DNA of 64,000 nt, taken from assembly GCA_028015205.1 (NCBI GenBank), contig CM051515.1:13348001-13412000 (forward strand). The letters run 5' to 3'. This document shows, piece by piece, positions 36,231 through 48,900 of this stretch. The position numbers and the translations under genes were made by a program. Source of the stretch: Mytilisepta virgata. Taxonomy: Eukaryota; Mollusca; Bivalvia; Mytilida; Mytilidae. The notes beneath the pieces were generated by a model that saw only the letters and a program-made list of their open reading frames with translations, ran no database searches and had not been told where the DNA came from. Positions within the stretch are counted from its first letter, which is position 1. Each line of letters starts with the position of its first letter.

Positions 36231-37514
36231 TTCCATTGAACCAAATCACCAACAACGTAGCATTTCATTTACTGCTTTTATGGCTGTTAATTCGCAAATT
36301 GAATCCAGGTTATTGTTTGGCATTGTTTATTCACTTATCCGGAATAAGCCGGAGGCCTAGGAGGGGCGTACTAAAAATATGGTACATGGTAGTCTCTGTC
36401 TATTATGGCATGGTATTGGTTGGAAAAAGTTGATATTTTTCATTTGAATGCAATATTGTTTATTCAAATGGTATAATTTGTCATTTAAATGCAATATGTT
36501 TTTGATAATTGTAATTATTTATTGAAATCCAATTTCCATCTAATAATGACGACATTCTGTTTGAAAGTCAGCCACCTGATATTTCCAAAAATGTCTTATC
36601 TATAGTAAAATCCAAATAGTTCGTAGCGTTCCCATTAGAACACTTTTTCAGAATCAGAGTAATTGTAACACACTATAAGTTTTTCTCAATCAAGACTAGA
36701 AAATTTGTACCTACATATTGAACATGTTGAAACAGCCGGTGTTGAATTAATTAATTGTTTCATTCGATATTTCAAATGCAAAATTAATGTGGTGTTGTAG
36801 TACAGAAGATAAAGAGGTCAGCTGCTTTTGCTGTTTCGAGTTTCCAGAAGATGTTGATTTTAGTTGCTATCAGTTATAAATTTTCCAGTTCTCAGAATTT
36901 GTATGGACAATACATCTCATTGATGCCACTGGTAGAATATAATGTTTCACAGTAACTTTTGAAGACTCTCCAGCTTTTATAGCTTAAGTATATTGAGACG
37001 GGTATTGCATAGAAAAGTTAGCCGGTCCAACCCTCTATTTAAATGCCTGACATTGTATTCTTTTATTATTTTTTAATCCGTTTGTTGAAATTTCATGAGC
37101 TTTCAGAACGGTCTTAAAACTATTAAGGGTCTTCGTTTGCGGTTTGTATTCTTTTTTTGCCATGATCGAGTTCTGTCAGTTGGGCTGCTTTAATTGCATT
37201 GGTATGTCATTGTTGACCTTTCCTGTTATCCATATTGTTATTTATTCTCTTTATTAAGTGGTATATGTTTGATTGCCCACTGCATGTGTTACATTTATCA
37301 TTACCCCGAACTCATTTTGGGACATGGCCATCAGACAGAACAATTATCTTATTCGTACCTTTAACAAGTCGGCTCAGATAGTATAACCGCAGTCTCGTTA
37401 AACAAGAACGTTGAGGATATCGGCAAAAGAATACCTAAGCGACAAACCAGTCGGAAAACTTCGTAAGATCTCATTCCAACGGGAAGACAAATTCTTTCGA
37501 CCAGGAGTCAACCA
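36231..37514. other. No supported gene; dispersed repeat sequence toward the right
   Basis: 36,231-37,080 is featureless AT-rich sequence. From about 37,085 to 37,510, and again after the SINE to about 37,870, the sequence is less AT-rich and has the look of an old repeat (for example CAGGTGCTCCGGCAGGG near 37,795), but no frame survives. Confidence 0.4.
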
Positions 37515-37672
37515 AAGTTTGTTTGTTTAGTTGGGGTTTTACGCCGTTTTCAGCTTATTTGGCTATTTCGCGATGGCCAGTTTTTTATTGGTGGAGGAAG
37601 TCGGAGTACCCGGAGAGAACCACCGACCTTCGGTAGGAAAATTGGCAATCCTTGTCAATTAAGATCGGAGTG
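37515..37672 (-). mobile_element. tRNA-derived SINE, copy 4 (head missing)
   Basis: The tail and body are well preserved (minus strand tail CTAAACAAACAAACTTTGG). It stops at GTCAATTAAGATCGGAGTG, before the tRNA-like head, so it is 5' truncated. It lies in older repeat sequence. Confidence 0.8.
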
Positions 37673-37979
37673 ACAACTAAAGGAGTAAACGCATAAGACA
37701 ACCCATTTACAACGATACAACCATATAAGCCGGAGAATCAGAACAAGACAGTACAAAAACTAAAGAACTTAACAAAAAATTCAGGAGCAACATCAGGTGC
37801 TCCGGCAGGGTAAGCATCATGAGCATATCCTGCAATGTTAACGGCACCCGTCACATTGCCAGTGGGTAACATCCATTTAAGTTTCAAGTTCGATGAGGGT
37901 CAAAGCCAGAACGGTACAGGACGCTTCGGCCATACTTCCACGTCGTCCATAGTCGTATCGGCCATACCTTGAAAAGACG

Positions 37980-38072
37980 TATCGGCCATAGGACAACATC
38001 GGCCATACTTTGAAAAGACGTATCGGCCATAGGACAACATCGGCCATACTTTGAAAAGACGTTTCGGCCATG
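37980..38072. repeat. 41-bp tandem units in the left inverted repeat
   Basis: TATCGGCCATAGGACAAC recurs at 37,980 and 38,021, with a third partial unit at 38,062; each unit also holds CATCGGCCATACTTTGAAAA. The GGCCATA word is shared with the terminal inverted repeat. The minus frame at 37,877-38,071 is this array. Confidence 0.85.
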
Positions 38073-38134
38073 GTTTTATGTCATAGTTAAAACAATAAGT
38101 TTAGTTTTGAAATATAAAACTAAGGAATTAGATA

Positions 38135-38292
38135 ATGATTAATTTTCAAATTTAAGAAGATTGTTAATTGCTTATTATCATTTCTTTGATGAACATAAGT
38201 ATTAATTATGCTTATGATTAATTTTCAAATGTAAGAAGATTGTTAATTGCTTATTATCATTTCTTTGATGAACATAAGTATTAATTATGCTT
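38135..38292. repeat. 79-bp tandem duplication
   Basis: Two almost identical 79-bp copies (38,135-38,213 and 38,214-38,292), each starting ATGATTAATTTTCAAAT and ending TAAGTATTAATTATGCTT. Very low divergence implies a recent duplication. It lies about 210 bp before the PHD/MULE start codon, inside the element. Confidence 0.9.
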
Positions 38293-38502
38293 TTGTCAAG
38301 AAATTGTAAAGGAAATACAAAACGAGATCACTATAAAAACAACAGTACCCAAGCTGAGTTCAAGTGGATACAAACATACATTGGGTAGTGAAATTCTTGT
38401 AACAATACCAGCTATTTGAGCAGTCTTTTTGAAGTACCGAACTTTCAGCATAAAAGTAACAAGAAATGTCGATTGCAATCATTGTGATAATTGCTGTTCA
38501 TC

Positions 38503-40083
38503 ATGTCATACCCTTGTGTGCATTGTGGCCAGCAAGTCCGACCAAGACAACATGCTCTCCAGTGTGAGGATTGTGATAAATGGCAGCACAGGCTTTGCAA
38601 TACAGGTATTTACAAATTAATTATTTCTTTCAACTTTAGTTTAAGTACTGTATAAAGAAAGATTAAAGAAGTCAATGATATTTGAATGATTAGATACATT
38701 TATTTTTTTACCTTAATTTTGGTTTTGATCCTTTCCTGAAAAAAGCGTCTATTATGTGTTATTTACGTTAAATTTTTGTCTCATAGATGGTATCAAATAA
38801 TAGATATAAGAGTATTTTGTTGATGATATCATCTTTTAATTTTTCATATTATTTCAGGTATATCAATATCAGATTACCGCCTGATGGTCAACCAAGAAGT
38901 CGACATTGTTTTCCATTGCGCAGAATGTATCGCCATTCCACAAGAAATGGGGGTTGAGGTACATGTATATCTATAATATTTCTATAAGTAGTAAAAATTT
39001 TGTGTATAACATAATTGTTTCATTTTCTTATTGTTTGATAATTAATTCGAATAAGAGCTATTATGTTACATGTGTTGAAAATCGTTAATGATAATGTATG
39101 ATTACCTATAAAAAAATGCGTAAAAAATCGAATATCATATTAATCCAATCAGTTGGCGCGTGTCTTTGTTTAATGTAAAGTCTACCGATCTCTGAGGTGT
39201 TAATCTGATTAGTTAATGTGATTGCCAATTATCAAACACATACACAATAATTAATGTGAAGTTTATATAGATCAATATATTATGTTTCACGACTTTTATA
39301 CATATGTTTTTTCGTTCAGGATCCAGCAGTAATAGAAGCACCCCCATCACCTCCACCAGCACTAAAGACCGCCTACGACTCCAAGAAGAGCGTCCACCTT
39401 TTCATCAGGAAGCTACTAGCCCTACCTTACCTGCCAGCTGACCATATCAGACCAGCATTTACCCAGCTGCTTCAAGCCACTACAACAGCCTCGCCACAGA
39501 TCCAGCAGTTGATGGCCTACCTTCAACGTACCTGGTTCAACAACACAGTCTGGACTGTTCAGCAGTGGTCTGTCCATCGGCTGTCAGTGAGGACCAACAA
39601 TGATGTTGAAGGTATTATTAATTCATAGTATTTCATTTAATAGTCAATATTAAAGTGTAGTATTTATCATCAATTTTGGGTCTTAAATAGATATAAATCT
39701 TTTTTCAACTGTTATAAAAAAAATTATATTAATTTGAATTTTTACTAATTATTGTGTTTATTTTAGGTTGGCATAGACGCTTCAACGGAAAAGCTGTCCA
39801 TAACCATCTACACTTTTATAAGATAGTGCCAGCCTTCCAACAGGAAGCCAAGACTGTGTCCATCACGCAACAGCTTGTAAGTGAGCAACAGCTGACCCGT
39901 TACCAACGGAATACCTACACGCACCTACAAAGCCGTCTTACATCACTCTGGGACCAGTATGACGATGGCAGCATCCGTACATCTGACTTCCTCCGTTCAG
40001 TGGGACATCTTTATGCACCACCGGTTCCACCACCAGAGACCCTTCCAGAATCAGACACAGAAGATTCAGACGAGTCCGACTAA
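38503..40083 (+). CDS. PHD finger fused to MULE transposase C-terminal tail (4 exons, no catalytic core)
   Basis: Exons 38,503-38,605, 38,858-38,958, 39,320-39,611 and 39,777 minus 10 (39,767)-40,083; all GT-AG and phase-consistent, 270 aa. Residues 5-58 have the full C4HC3 PHD spacing: C5, C8, C21, C24, H29, C32, C55, C58. After a Pro-rich linker (PPSPPP), residues from about 80 match what I know as the region after the catalytic domain in MULE transposases: LLALPYLP, then WSVHRLSVRTNNDVEGWHRR near 150-170, then LVSEQQLTRYQR. The tail is acidic (ESDTEDSDESD). The FLYWCH-like and DDE parts usually between them are missing and the introns (252, 361 and 155 bp) are too short to hold them. So it is either a non-autonomous element's protein or an exapted one. 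The frame is intact, which argues for constraint or recent origin. The start follows an in-frame stop at 38,488. AATAAA follows at 40,262. Confidence 0.8.
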
Positions 40084-40261
40084 TTGTCCATTGTTATTAA
40101 CTTTATTAAATTTTATGTTTAGTGCTTTCTTGCTCAATAGTAACTTTCTTGATAGTATATTCTTATATTTAGTGCTTTGTGATATAGGTTATATGGGTGA
40201 GTGTGTATATATAAATGTGTGAATATTTGTTAAAATGTGTAAGTAGTGTTATGTCTGAACG

Positions 40262-40267
40262 AATAAA
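40262..40267 (+). promoter_or_regulatory. Polyadenylation signal of the PHD/MULE gene
   Basis: AATAAA (overlapping a second AATAAA) about 180 bases after the stop codon; further copies follow near 40,340. Confidence 0.5.
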
Positions 40268-40403
40268 TAAAATATATCTGTGTTTTTTTGTATGGTGTAT
40301 GTTGTTTGTTGTATATTTGTTTATCTGTATGAATGAATGAATAAATAAAATACAAAATACAAAAATATTATCTTTATTTCTTATATATTTAGTAAAAAGT
40401 TGT

Positions 40404-40499
40404 TCAATTCAGTGGTGCACATTCGGCACATTCCATCTTGGTATTAGCAGTTCGTTTGGTGTCCTTGTTATGTAATTGGTAAATTCTTCGAATGATGTT
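40404..40499 (-). CDS. Possible terminal coding exon, opposite strand, convergent with the PHD/MULE gene
   Basis: On the minus strand CTGTTTTGCAG (good acceptor) is followed by 31 codons in phase 0 (NIIRRIYQLHNKDTKRTANT then KMECAECAPLN) and TGA. It has a CxxC pair and normal-looking codon use. I found no matching upstream exon between it and the right inverted repeat, so it may be a relic or belong to a gene extending past 40,760. Low confidence. Confidence 0.3.
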   Translation of the reverse strand, partial: NIIRRIYQLHNKDTKRTANTKMECAECAPLN

Positions 40500-40759
40500 C
40501 TGCAAAACAGAAATATCTTTATTTCTTATATCTCTTTCAAATCGGCAAACTACAACAAAATCATATTTATATCTCTTTCAAACCGACCAACTTGTACATA
40601 ATAAATACTACAAAAATCATATTTATGATACAACTATGAAATGATACTTGTTGTATTATTATATTTTATGTTATTACCACAAAGGAATAAATTTTTAAAG
40701 TAGTATGGCCGATATGACCTATGGACGACGTGGAAGTATGGCCGTCGCGTCTCGAAAGC

Positions 40760-43700
40760 TTCCAGAAAGACTTGAAATCTTGTTTCATTTGTGAGACAGG
40801 AACTTCGTTTCGACCAATCAATTCGTGATGACAACCGTAAAAATGTTTTGAGTAATGAAATCAACAAGGACTGAACATAACCCTGTTTATGTGACAGCAA
40901 CTTCGCTCTGCCGATAAGGTCAGTAACGAATCAACTATATACACACCACTGGCTGGAGACTACATGTATGTTTTTGCTAAGAAATGGAAAGTTCACAACT
41001 CGAAAGCTAAAATCATTTGCACATCAATCATAAAGTTTTGATTTCAATTGCCCAATATCGTCAATGTACAATTCTATGAATTCTTGACACAAAATCCCAG
41101 AACTTTGGTGTAATTGATGTGCAATGATGTTTTTAAACTTTTCAGCCATGACAGTTTGGTGAAATATGTTCCAAACACATGAGAAAAGCAAAAAATTCCT
41201 TTTTATCATAAACATTTGTACATGTATTTCAGTTTGTGTGTAAAAGACACTGCAGACATAGTGTTGTGACCTCTGGATGATAAGTATCAATAATGACGGA
41301 ATACCAAATGAGGGATACCCATGCAATAAAGGAATGATATATGGATGAAACAAGTGCTTTATTAAATATTCAAAACGATTGTATTTAGTACTAAATAAAT
41401 GATGAAAACACAATACCTGATCAGTTCTATTAACTTTATTCAAAGGAGGACACGTATTTTGGCATTGTAAATCACTAACACAAACTAATTCCTTGGTCAC
41501 TATAAGCAAATATTACTTTTTTCTGTATAAATATATCTAACAAAATAAAAACTCTAACAAAACATAAAAATATGTAATTGACTTGAAAATTTGCCACCCT
41601 GGAACTCTATAACCTTTTCTTTTTAACATTCTACAATATTTTTGTCCAAGTTGATCACTTTTCAATTTAACATTTGTTATCTCCCCTGATTTCCAACTAG
41701 ATGAAGCCTTATATAGGCACAGCATTTGATCGTGTATAATATACAATTATTGCCTCCATCTGAGATAGACATCACAATTCTCCAACTGAGATGTGTTGTC
41801 TTGACTGGTCAGTCCCCAGAATTCAAAAACTTTTTCGATTGGCTTACTGATAGGAAGTCAACTCATTTGCATGTCATTATAAATTCATAAGTTCCAGTTC
41901 ACTCACATGTGACCTCAAAGCGGATTTCGTTAGATCTCCCACGCGACATATCAGAAAACGGGAGCGATGAATTTTTAATTAGATTGGATACAAGACATAA
42001 TGGGTGCATCTTAATAGAAACAGGAAATGCATACCCTTCCGAGGTACTTATGACCTAACTGTTCAATATTAAAATTAAATGTACCGGTAATGGGGTTTGT
42101 ACTAACAACATTATTATTATAATTTCACAGAATGAAACAAAGAAAATGATTTCTCAATAGTGTCAGAAAATATCAGAAATAAAAATCTTTTAATATATCC
42201 ATAAAGGGAGACAATTTGATCTTCACCATTAAAAAACATGAATTCAGAGTTTAAATTAACAGAATTTCTATATGCTTGTGATCAATGCTGGCTAGCTGAA
42301 ACATTATTTTATCTTTTATTTTTTATTGTTGTTTTAATATATAATATTATCGGCTATCTTTATTTATTCATCTTTAAACCATTTGACAGCAAAATGTCCA
42401 TTTTTCATTTGTTTATGAGTTAAGGTACCTCTGTTAAAGGTTAATATTTATATTGGGATTCAAATACATTAACTGCTAGGATATTTCAAAAACATATTTA
42501 CATGAAATCAGATTTTTCTGTATATTTTCCACACTGGAATTACTTGGCTATTAGTCAACAGCAATTGATTTTTAGTTCTTTGGATTTTTTATGGAAAAAT
42601 AGGTGTGAGTGAGTGAAATTATCATCTTCATTTTTTTTCTTGAGGACATACTTTTTGCAGGTGAAGATGAAATTTACGTGTGGAAAATCCCTAATTTTTA
42701 CAAAATCTTAGGAGCAGGAGAACGTTTCATATTTTTAATTTTATTCTTAAAATCTACAAAGTCCAAAATTCAAAGCGGGAAAATCGAAAGAACTAAAAAT
42801 CAATTTGGTGTGGCCTTAAAACATAATGTTTAAAGATTCCATAGAAAAGGACTTTGTAGTTTGCATTCGGCATCTAACATGTAAATAGGTTAGCTATACA
42901 GTGTTTCTGAAGTTTGCCGACAATTACCGACATCATTGCCATTATGTCGCATTGAACATCCGGGATATTTAGAATTATATATAATCAAATGGTCAATTAT
43001 ATGGGTGAAAATACAGATGTTGCCAGAAACCAGAAATTGGGAAGAATCTATTATTTTATATAGAAATATATAAAGACTAAAATTGTCAAAATCCGGAAAT
43101 CAGGCAAATACCGGAAAACTTTCAGACATGCAATTATGGTACTGATACCGTCACTCAATATAAATATATGAATTAGATAAAAACAAAACAAAACAAACAA
43201 AAACAAGTATTACTGAGACAGTAAATATTAGGGACGGAATGATTAATATAAAAATTTTAAAAATTATATATAAATTTTTATAAAAAAAAATAAATATATC
43301 TAACATACAACATGTACTAGCAATTGAGCATTGGATGAATTTGATTATGTAATTATGTATATAGCTAAAATCATTTGAATAAAAATACTAAATTTATTAA
43401 TTATAACAAGACATATATATATAACTATTCAACTAGCATAAAATTTTGATATAATTTAAATAAATTTTACCTTACCCACTTATACTCATTGAAAAAAAAT
43501 GTCCCATATTGCAAATTACTGGTTAAAGCTAATAATGGATGCACTGCATATAAAATTCATATCATTAAAATATTCAAATTTTCTACACAACCATAAAATA
43601 ACACTGGTAATCAGTAGTTAAAATAATTATGTTATGTTTTAGGTGTCTAATATTATTTTGAGCAGTACATCTACAGTCAGTGGATATGATTATTCATCAC

Positions 43701-44185
43701 CTCTAATTTTTCCCTATAGGTTTCTATACAAATTCACAAATTTTCAAAAAATTATTGTGAAAGTCATTTCAAAACCATTTTTTATCAAATTTGTGTAATC
43801 AGAAAGAAAAAAATTTCACGTTATTTTGTTTATTCATATATATTTTTGCAATTCTAGACTTCAGAGTTGTAATGATTTAATCACAAAAAAAATTATGACA
43901 TAAAATAATTGGTAGAAAATATAGGGAAAAAATTTTTTTTTCTAACTTAATCAATGTCACTCATAAACCAGGATTTGGAAATACATATACAAATAAACAA
44001 TGAAATTTTAAATATTTCTCTTTCTGATATTAAAAATTTCTTGAAAATTGGTCTAGAAATGACTTCACAATAATTTTTTGTGAATTTGTAAAATTCTATA
44101 GAATCTATGTGAAAATCGGAGGTGAAGAATAATTATGTCCACCGACTGTATGTCCATATTATTGTATAACAACGTAATATTCCCT
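40760..44185. other. AT-rich intergenic sequence, no gene seen
   Basis: Frames at 41,024-41,509 and 41,537-41,746 (minus) and at 42,238 and 42,609 (plus) show no motif, splice-consistent partner or shift in composition. The 43-44-kb part is extremely AT-rich. Confidence 0.5.
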
Positions 44186-44194
44186 GCAGAACGT

Positions 44195-44440
44195 AACTAA
44201 TAAATAGCGTGCAATATTTGCCGATATTGCACGAAAGAGCAATATTGCATAGTAAGGACAATGTCTTTTGATAGTTTTCGGGTTATTTCCGGGATCTGGG
44301 TGGTGTTGCCATACCATAAAAGGGTTATTGCACGAAACTGGGAATATTGTCCCTCTTAGAAAATTATATCGCACTAACAAGCTCGTGCAATATTACATTC
44401 TACTCGGGACAATATTTCCCAGTATTCGTGCAATAACTCT
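44195..44440. repeat. Cluster of GCAATATT words with short palindromes
   Basis: GCAATATT or its complement recurs at least six times, including the perfect short inverted pair GTGCAATAT...ATATTGCAC near 44,210-44,235. The two ends resemble each other in inverted orientation. Probably a decayed foldback element; the frames at 44,159-44,450 are within it. Confidence 0.5.
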
Positions 44441-44924
44441 ATATTACTAATGGTTGTAATAAAATAGTATGTAAAAGTACTGCCACTTAACTTTTTTTCA
44501 ATAAAAATAGTAATTTTCATTTAGGTAATTAACATGTAATTCTATTACAGAAAGTACTGCTTGAAAACATTTGAATTACTGACAGAAAATTAATTTATAT
44601 CATGATTACTAAATCAGAAAATATTTTTATATCTTGGTTCCCAAATTGAAAAATATTACATCATGATTACTAAGTCAGAAAATATTTTTACATTTTGATT
44701 ACCAAGTCAGAAAATATTACATAATAATGACCAGAAAAACAATTTACACCATGATTGCTAAGTCTGTTTAAACATGTTAAACATATATTTCTATTCTTCT
44801 GTTCTTTGTTCATACAAATTTGAATAATATATCTGAAAATGGGAAATATCAAGCATATAACAACACAAATATAAATATTAACATATCTGTGTATTATGAA
44901 AAAAGTTGGCTAAAAGTATACAGA

Positions 44925-45190
44925 ACACCTAAGGGAGTTAACTCTTTAAAAATCAGCTGAATGTTTTAATCACATACTATTAGTAAAGAGAAATCAAGCT
45001 TCTCAATGATCAAAATTAGTGTTTGTCAAACTGCTATATATCCAATGAAATTATTCCTGAAAATTAGGTGGTTCGAATTTCTTAAATTTTTTATATTTTT
45101 GTTAACAGGCATAAGTAAATATTTCGACAAAATTTTATGAAAATTAAACAAGCCAAATCTATTTTAGTCAAAGTGTTGGGTACCCCCCTT
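44925..45190 (-). repeat. Interspersed repeat, inverted copy of the 17.2-kb repeat
   Basis: Runs from CACCTAAGGGAGTTAACTC to AAGTGTTGGGTACCCCCCTT. It is the reverse complement of 17,190-17,465 with scattered differences. It ends about 770 bp before the stop codon of the coiled-coil gene on the minus strand. Confidence 0.75.
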
Positions 45191-45957
45191 AAGTCACATC
45201 TTGACATTTATAAATGTTCCTCAAACAATATTAAATACATGTATACTCTGGGACTGTCAATTTGAGAATAATCTTTTTAAACAAATGTAAGGCACTATAA
45301 AAACTATATGAAAAAAAAATAAACAAAATACGTATCACATACTGTCTTGTATATCACATGTTCATTTGACATAAACAATGGGAGACAACTCAACATTTTA
45401 ACAAAGTTCTTACAATTACTTAAAATGATTAGGCATATTTTTATGATATTAAAGTTATTATATTATAATTTATAAATATTAAATTATTTTAGCATTCCTT
45501 CTTTTAACTGAAGGTACATGTAGTCAATCCTGGAATATTATGGAAGTTAAAAAATGACCCAACAAAAAACATAAAAAAAGAAGGTTTACAGATGCACACT
45601 TACTATTAATGTTGCAATTTCTTGACAATTACCTTAAATCGAATCGTAATAAAAAAAATAAGAAAATTATATATTATTTATTTAAATGACCTTGATTATT
45701 ACACTGTACAAGTCCTGACTTATAATATAAATGGTATGGGATATGAATGAAGGAATACAGAGGATCAGTACTTGACACAAAATCCCTACATGAGAATGGC
45801 AATGAAACAACACTTTAATTGCTGTTGTTCATCTTAAAGTCATGATATTGTTTAAAAATGAAGTTGGTACAAAAATAAATTAAATCTAATACATTTTGTA
45901 CATGTTTTTTGTTTACATCATATCTACAAACAATGAACAAGTATGCACCATAATAAA

Positions 45958-48900
45958 TTAAAAATCTTCATCTAAACTTCCAGTTAGAAATGTCTTATCT
46001 CCTTCCTCATTCTGATCATCGTATTCTTTATTTAGTAATTCTCCACAGCTGTCAATCAACTTAGACAGATCTTCCCTTGTTGTATACCGGGAATTATCCT
46101 CGTCAGGGGTTCCGGTATCTGTACTCCATTCTGGTGCATCCTGGTCCACAAAAACTTCTGGTTCTTCACAGAATGAAACATGTTTATTAGACTGATTTAA
46201 AGGGTTATCTCCCCTTTCTTCCTCATTTTTGTTTTCAACTTTATCATTGTCTACTTCATCATAGCCACTAACTTCATTTTCAGTTTTATCATCTGATTTC
46301 TCAGTATTTCTGTTAATTTCAGAATCAGCTTTTTTACTGCTGACATCTTCTAAAAAACTCTCTCCATTTTCTGCCTTTATGCCTACATGTTCTTGACCAT
46401 TACCATGATTACTGTCTTTGTCTACATTTTCCTCAGTGTCAGAAAATTTCTCAACGATTTTTTCTTCTCCATCAGAAGTTTTGTCCATAGTTTCAGGTAT
46501 CTCTTCACTTAAAATTTCATCTTCTGAAGAATCTGGACTATTTTTTTCAGTTTTTTTACCATTCATTTGTAGATTCACCTCTTGTTTCTTAGAATTTGCC
46601 TCCGGATCACCATTTAAATATTGTGTATCTTTCTTTTCATCATTTTTTGAATTCTTTGATTGGTCAATAGCAGTTATATTGTCATATTTAATGTCCTCGG
46701 TAGCACTAACATTTACATTGTTATAAGGTACAACATCAAGTGACGGGTCAAATTCCTGTGATTCAGGACCATCATCTTTTTTCCAATTTGTATCTGAAAA
46801 AAGTTTCTTTTGCATGGCAGCAACATGTTGTGGAACCCCTTGATCCTCAGAGAAGGGTAATCTAAAAGGATTTGTATTGTCTTCACTATTCATAATTTCC
46901 TCTACTTTTGCAGGTACAGCTGCCGGAACAGGCGAATAAGGTGATCGAACTGGCACTGGAACCCTTTTTGCACCAGACGGAGCTGTACCTGGACGCTGAT
47001 ATGATTTTCCTGCAACTTTTAATGATTCCACTCTCCTATCTTTAGCTGTTGCTGGTCTGTCATCTGCCCATTTATAAGGATGGCCTCTTGTTGGAGATTT
47101 GTTCCCATCAAAGCTACCTCCTCCAAAAGAATTATTTACTGCTGCATCATATCTTTTTATACCAGTATCAATTGATTTTCTTTCACTCATAATTGTATGA
47201 ATTCGTTTTTTAGCAATATCTGGAACTATTTTTGCTATTTCTGGGTCTGATTTTGACAATTCTTCTTTCTGACGTTGTTTTTCCCGTTTATGTTTTTCTT
47301 GGTCTTGTTTTCTTTTTGTATTGATCCAATCATCGTATGACATTCTGTGATTCTTTTGACTGGGAGGATCCTCTCCTTCTAATTTTTCTTTATTGTTAGT
47401 CGACTGAAGTTTTGGCTGGGCACTTACTGGTCGGTTTCTCATAGCTAATTTAATTTTGCCAGCTACTGGCCTTTTATACATAAATTTTGAAGTAGGTGGA
47501 AGTGGATCTTTTTGATCATTTAAATCAAATTTTAAATGTTCTGATGATGTCCCTAATTGATCCTGAACTGTTAGAGCTTTTGTAACTTTGGCCACTTTTT
47601 CATCTTTGTTTTCTTGCTTTAATTGATCTTTTCTTGATTTTGCCAAATTTGTGTCTGATTTACATTTCCAATCCAATGGTGCAGTTTGAGGACGTACTTT
47701 CATACTCCTGCCAGGGAGAGATAACTCCATTTTGAGTTTTGGAGGCACTTCCAATTCTTTTTCCTCCTGTCGCTTTTCCTTAATATATTTCCTGTAATCC
47801 TTTTCCTTTTCTGACATCCATTTTTTGACAATTTTTTGTGACTCTAATCGTCTTTCAAACTTTTCATTTGCCTCCAGAACTAATTTTTCTCTTTCTTCAC
47901 GTTTCTTTTTTCTTTCTTCCTTTTCTTTTTTTCTATGTTCCTTATCTTTTTGCTTAAGCCACTTCAGTAAATCTGCATTGCCACTATCTTTCAAATGATG
48001 TATCTCTAGTGCCCTTGACCTTGGTGATAAAGTCCTTGACCCAGTATGATCTGATGTGCTATCCAAAGTAGAATTTAGTTTTTCGTTCTTAGTTTCTGAA
48101 TCAATTTTCTTTGATTTTTTCTTCTTTTTTATCATTACAGGATGTGGATCCACAATTACTCTCCTTTCTCTGGCGGCAGACGTATTCATAACTCGCTGTA
48201 CACTAACATAGGCAGTATCTTCGCCCAAATCACCTGAAATAAAAAAAGAATTTCTAACTAACCTTCATCATAAAAAGTTTATTCAATTATCCCATACACT
48301 GTTCAGTAAATAATTAGTTTATCGTAATTCCCAGTTTACAACAATTATGAATGGTAAACAATAATATTCTTCAAGGAAATGACTTTAAAATAACTGACAC
48401 TCCTAATATAAATATCTGCCTTAAGTAGTTGACAAGAAACGATATGCTGGATATTTATTTAGACAAAATTCAAATACATTGTATGCTTATGACGAAAGTT
48501 GTAGAAAAGGTAACAGCTACTTAAATTGGTCTTCAAATAAAGAGGAATATTTCTTTTTAATCAAATCATTTTTGTTTCATGAACCAAATGAAGAAAGCCA
48601 ATAATGAATGCCACTTGTCACACGCAGTCCAAATAAAAAATGTGTGAATTTTCAAATAAAAGAAGACTTAAAAAAATGTGAATTTTCAATTAAAATATTA
48701 TGGCCTAATTATAGACAATAAAAAATAACTGAGCTGCCGAATTGACAGCGAACACATGACTTTCCTTCATTATGGTTAGGGGCAGTCTGCCTGCTTGCCC
48801 ATGTCCACCTACATGTAACAATACAATGTACATTGGTAAAATAATATCTTGATTTTCCTCTTTGAACATCAAGCCTCAATCCACCCACAATTAAAAAAAA

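Larger units (their letters stand above)
37919..40754 (+). mobile_element. Candidate MULE-like transposon bounded by inverted repeats
   Basis: Left segment 37,919-37,970 and the complement of right segment 40,699-40,754 agree over about 48 positions with few differences; they share CGGCCATACTTCCACGTCGT then CCATAG and ATCGGCCATAC. Between them is the four-exon PHD/MULE-tail gene. Inside the left end are 41-bp units of GGCCATA words, recalling Mutator-family elements with long, internally repeated ends. I could not find a clear 8-11-bp target duplication, so exact ends are uncertain. Confidence 0.6.

Noticed and set aside
37877..38071. A 64-codon minus frame with repeated Trp/Pro/Tyr words
   Set aside because: It is the translation of the 41-bp tandem array, with no ATG context or neighbouring exon.
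41024..41509. A 161-codon minus frame
   Set aside because: It has no recognisable domain, its composition matches the AT-rich surroundings, and no splice-consistent partner was found.
46418..46726. A 102-codon plus frame rich in Ser and Phe
   Set aside because: Antisense shadow of the acidic C-terminal region of the coiled-coil gene.
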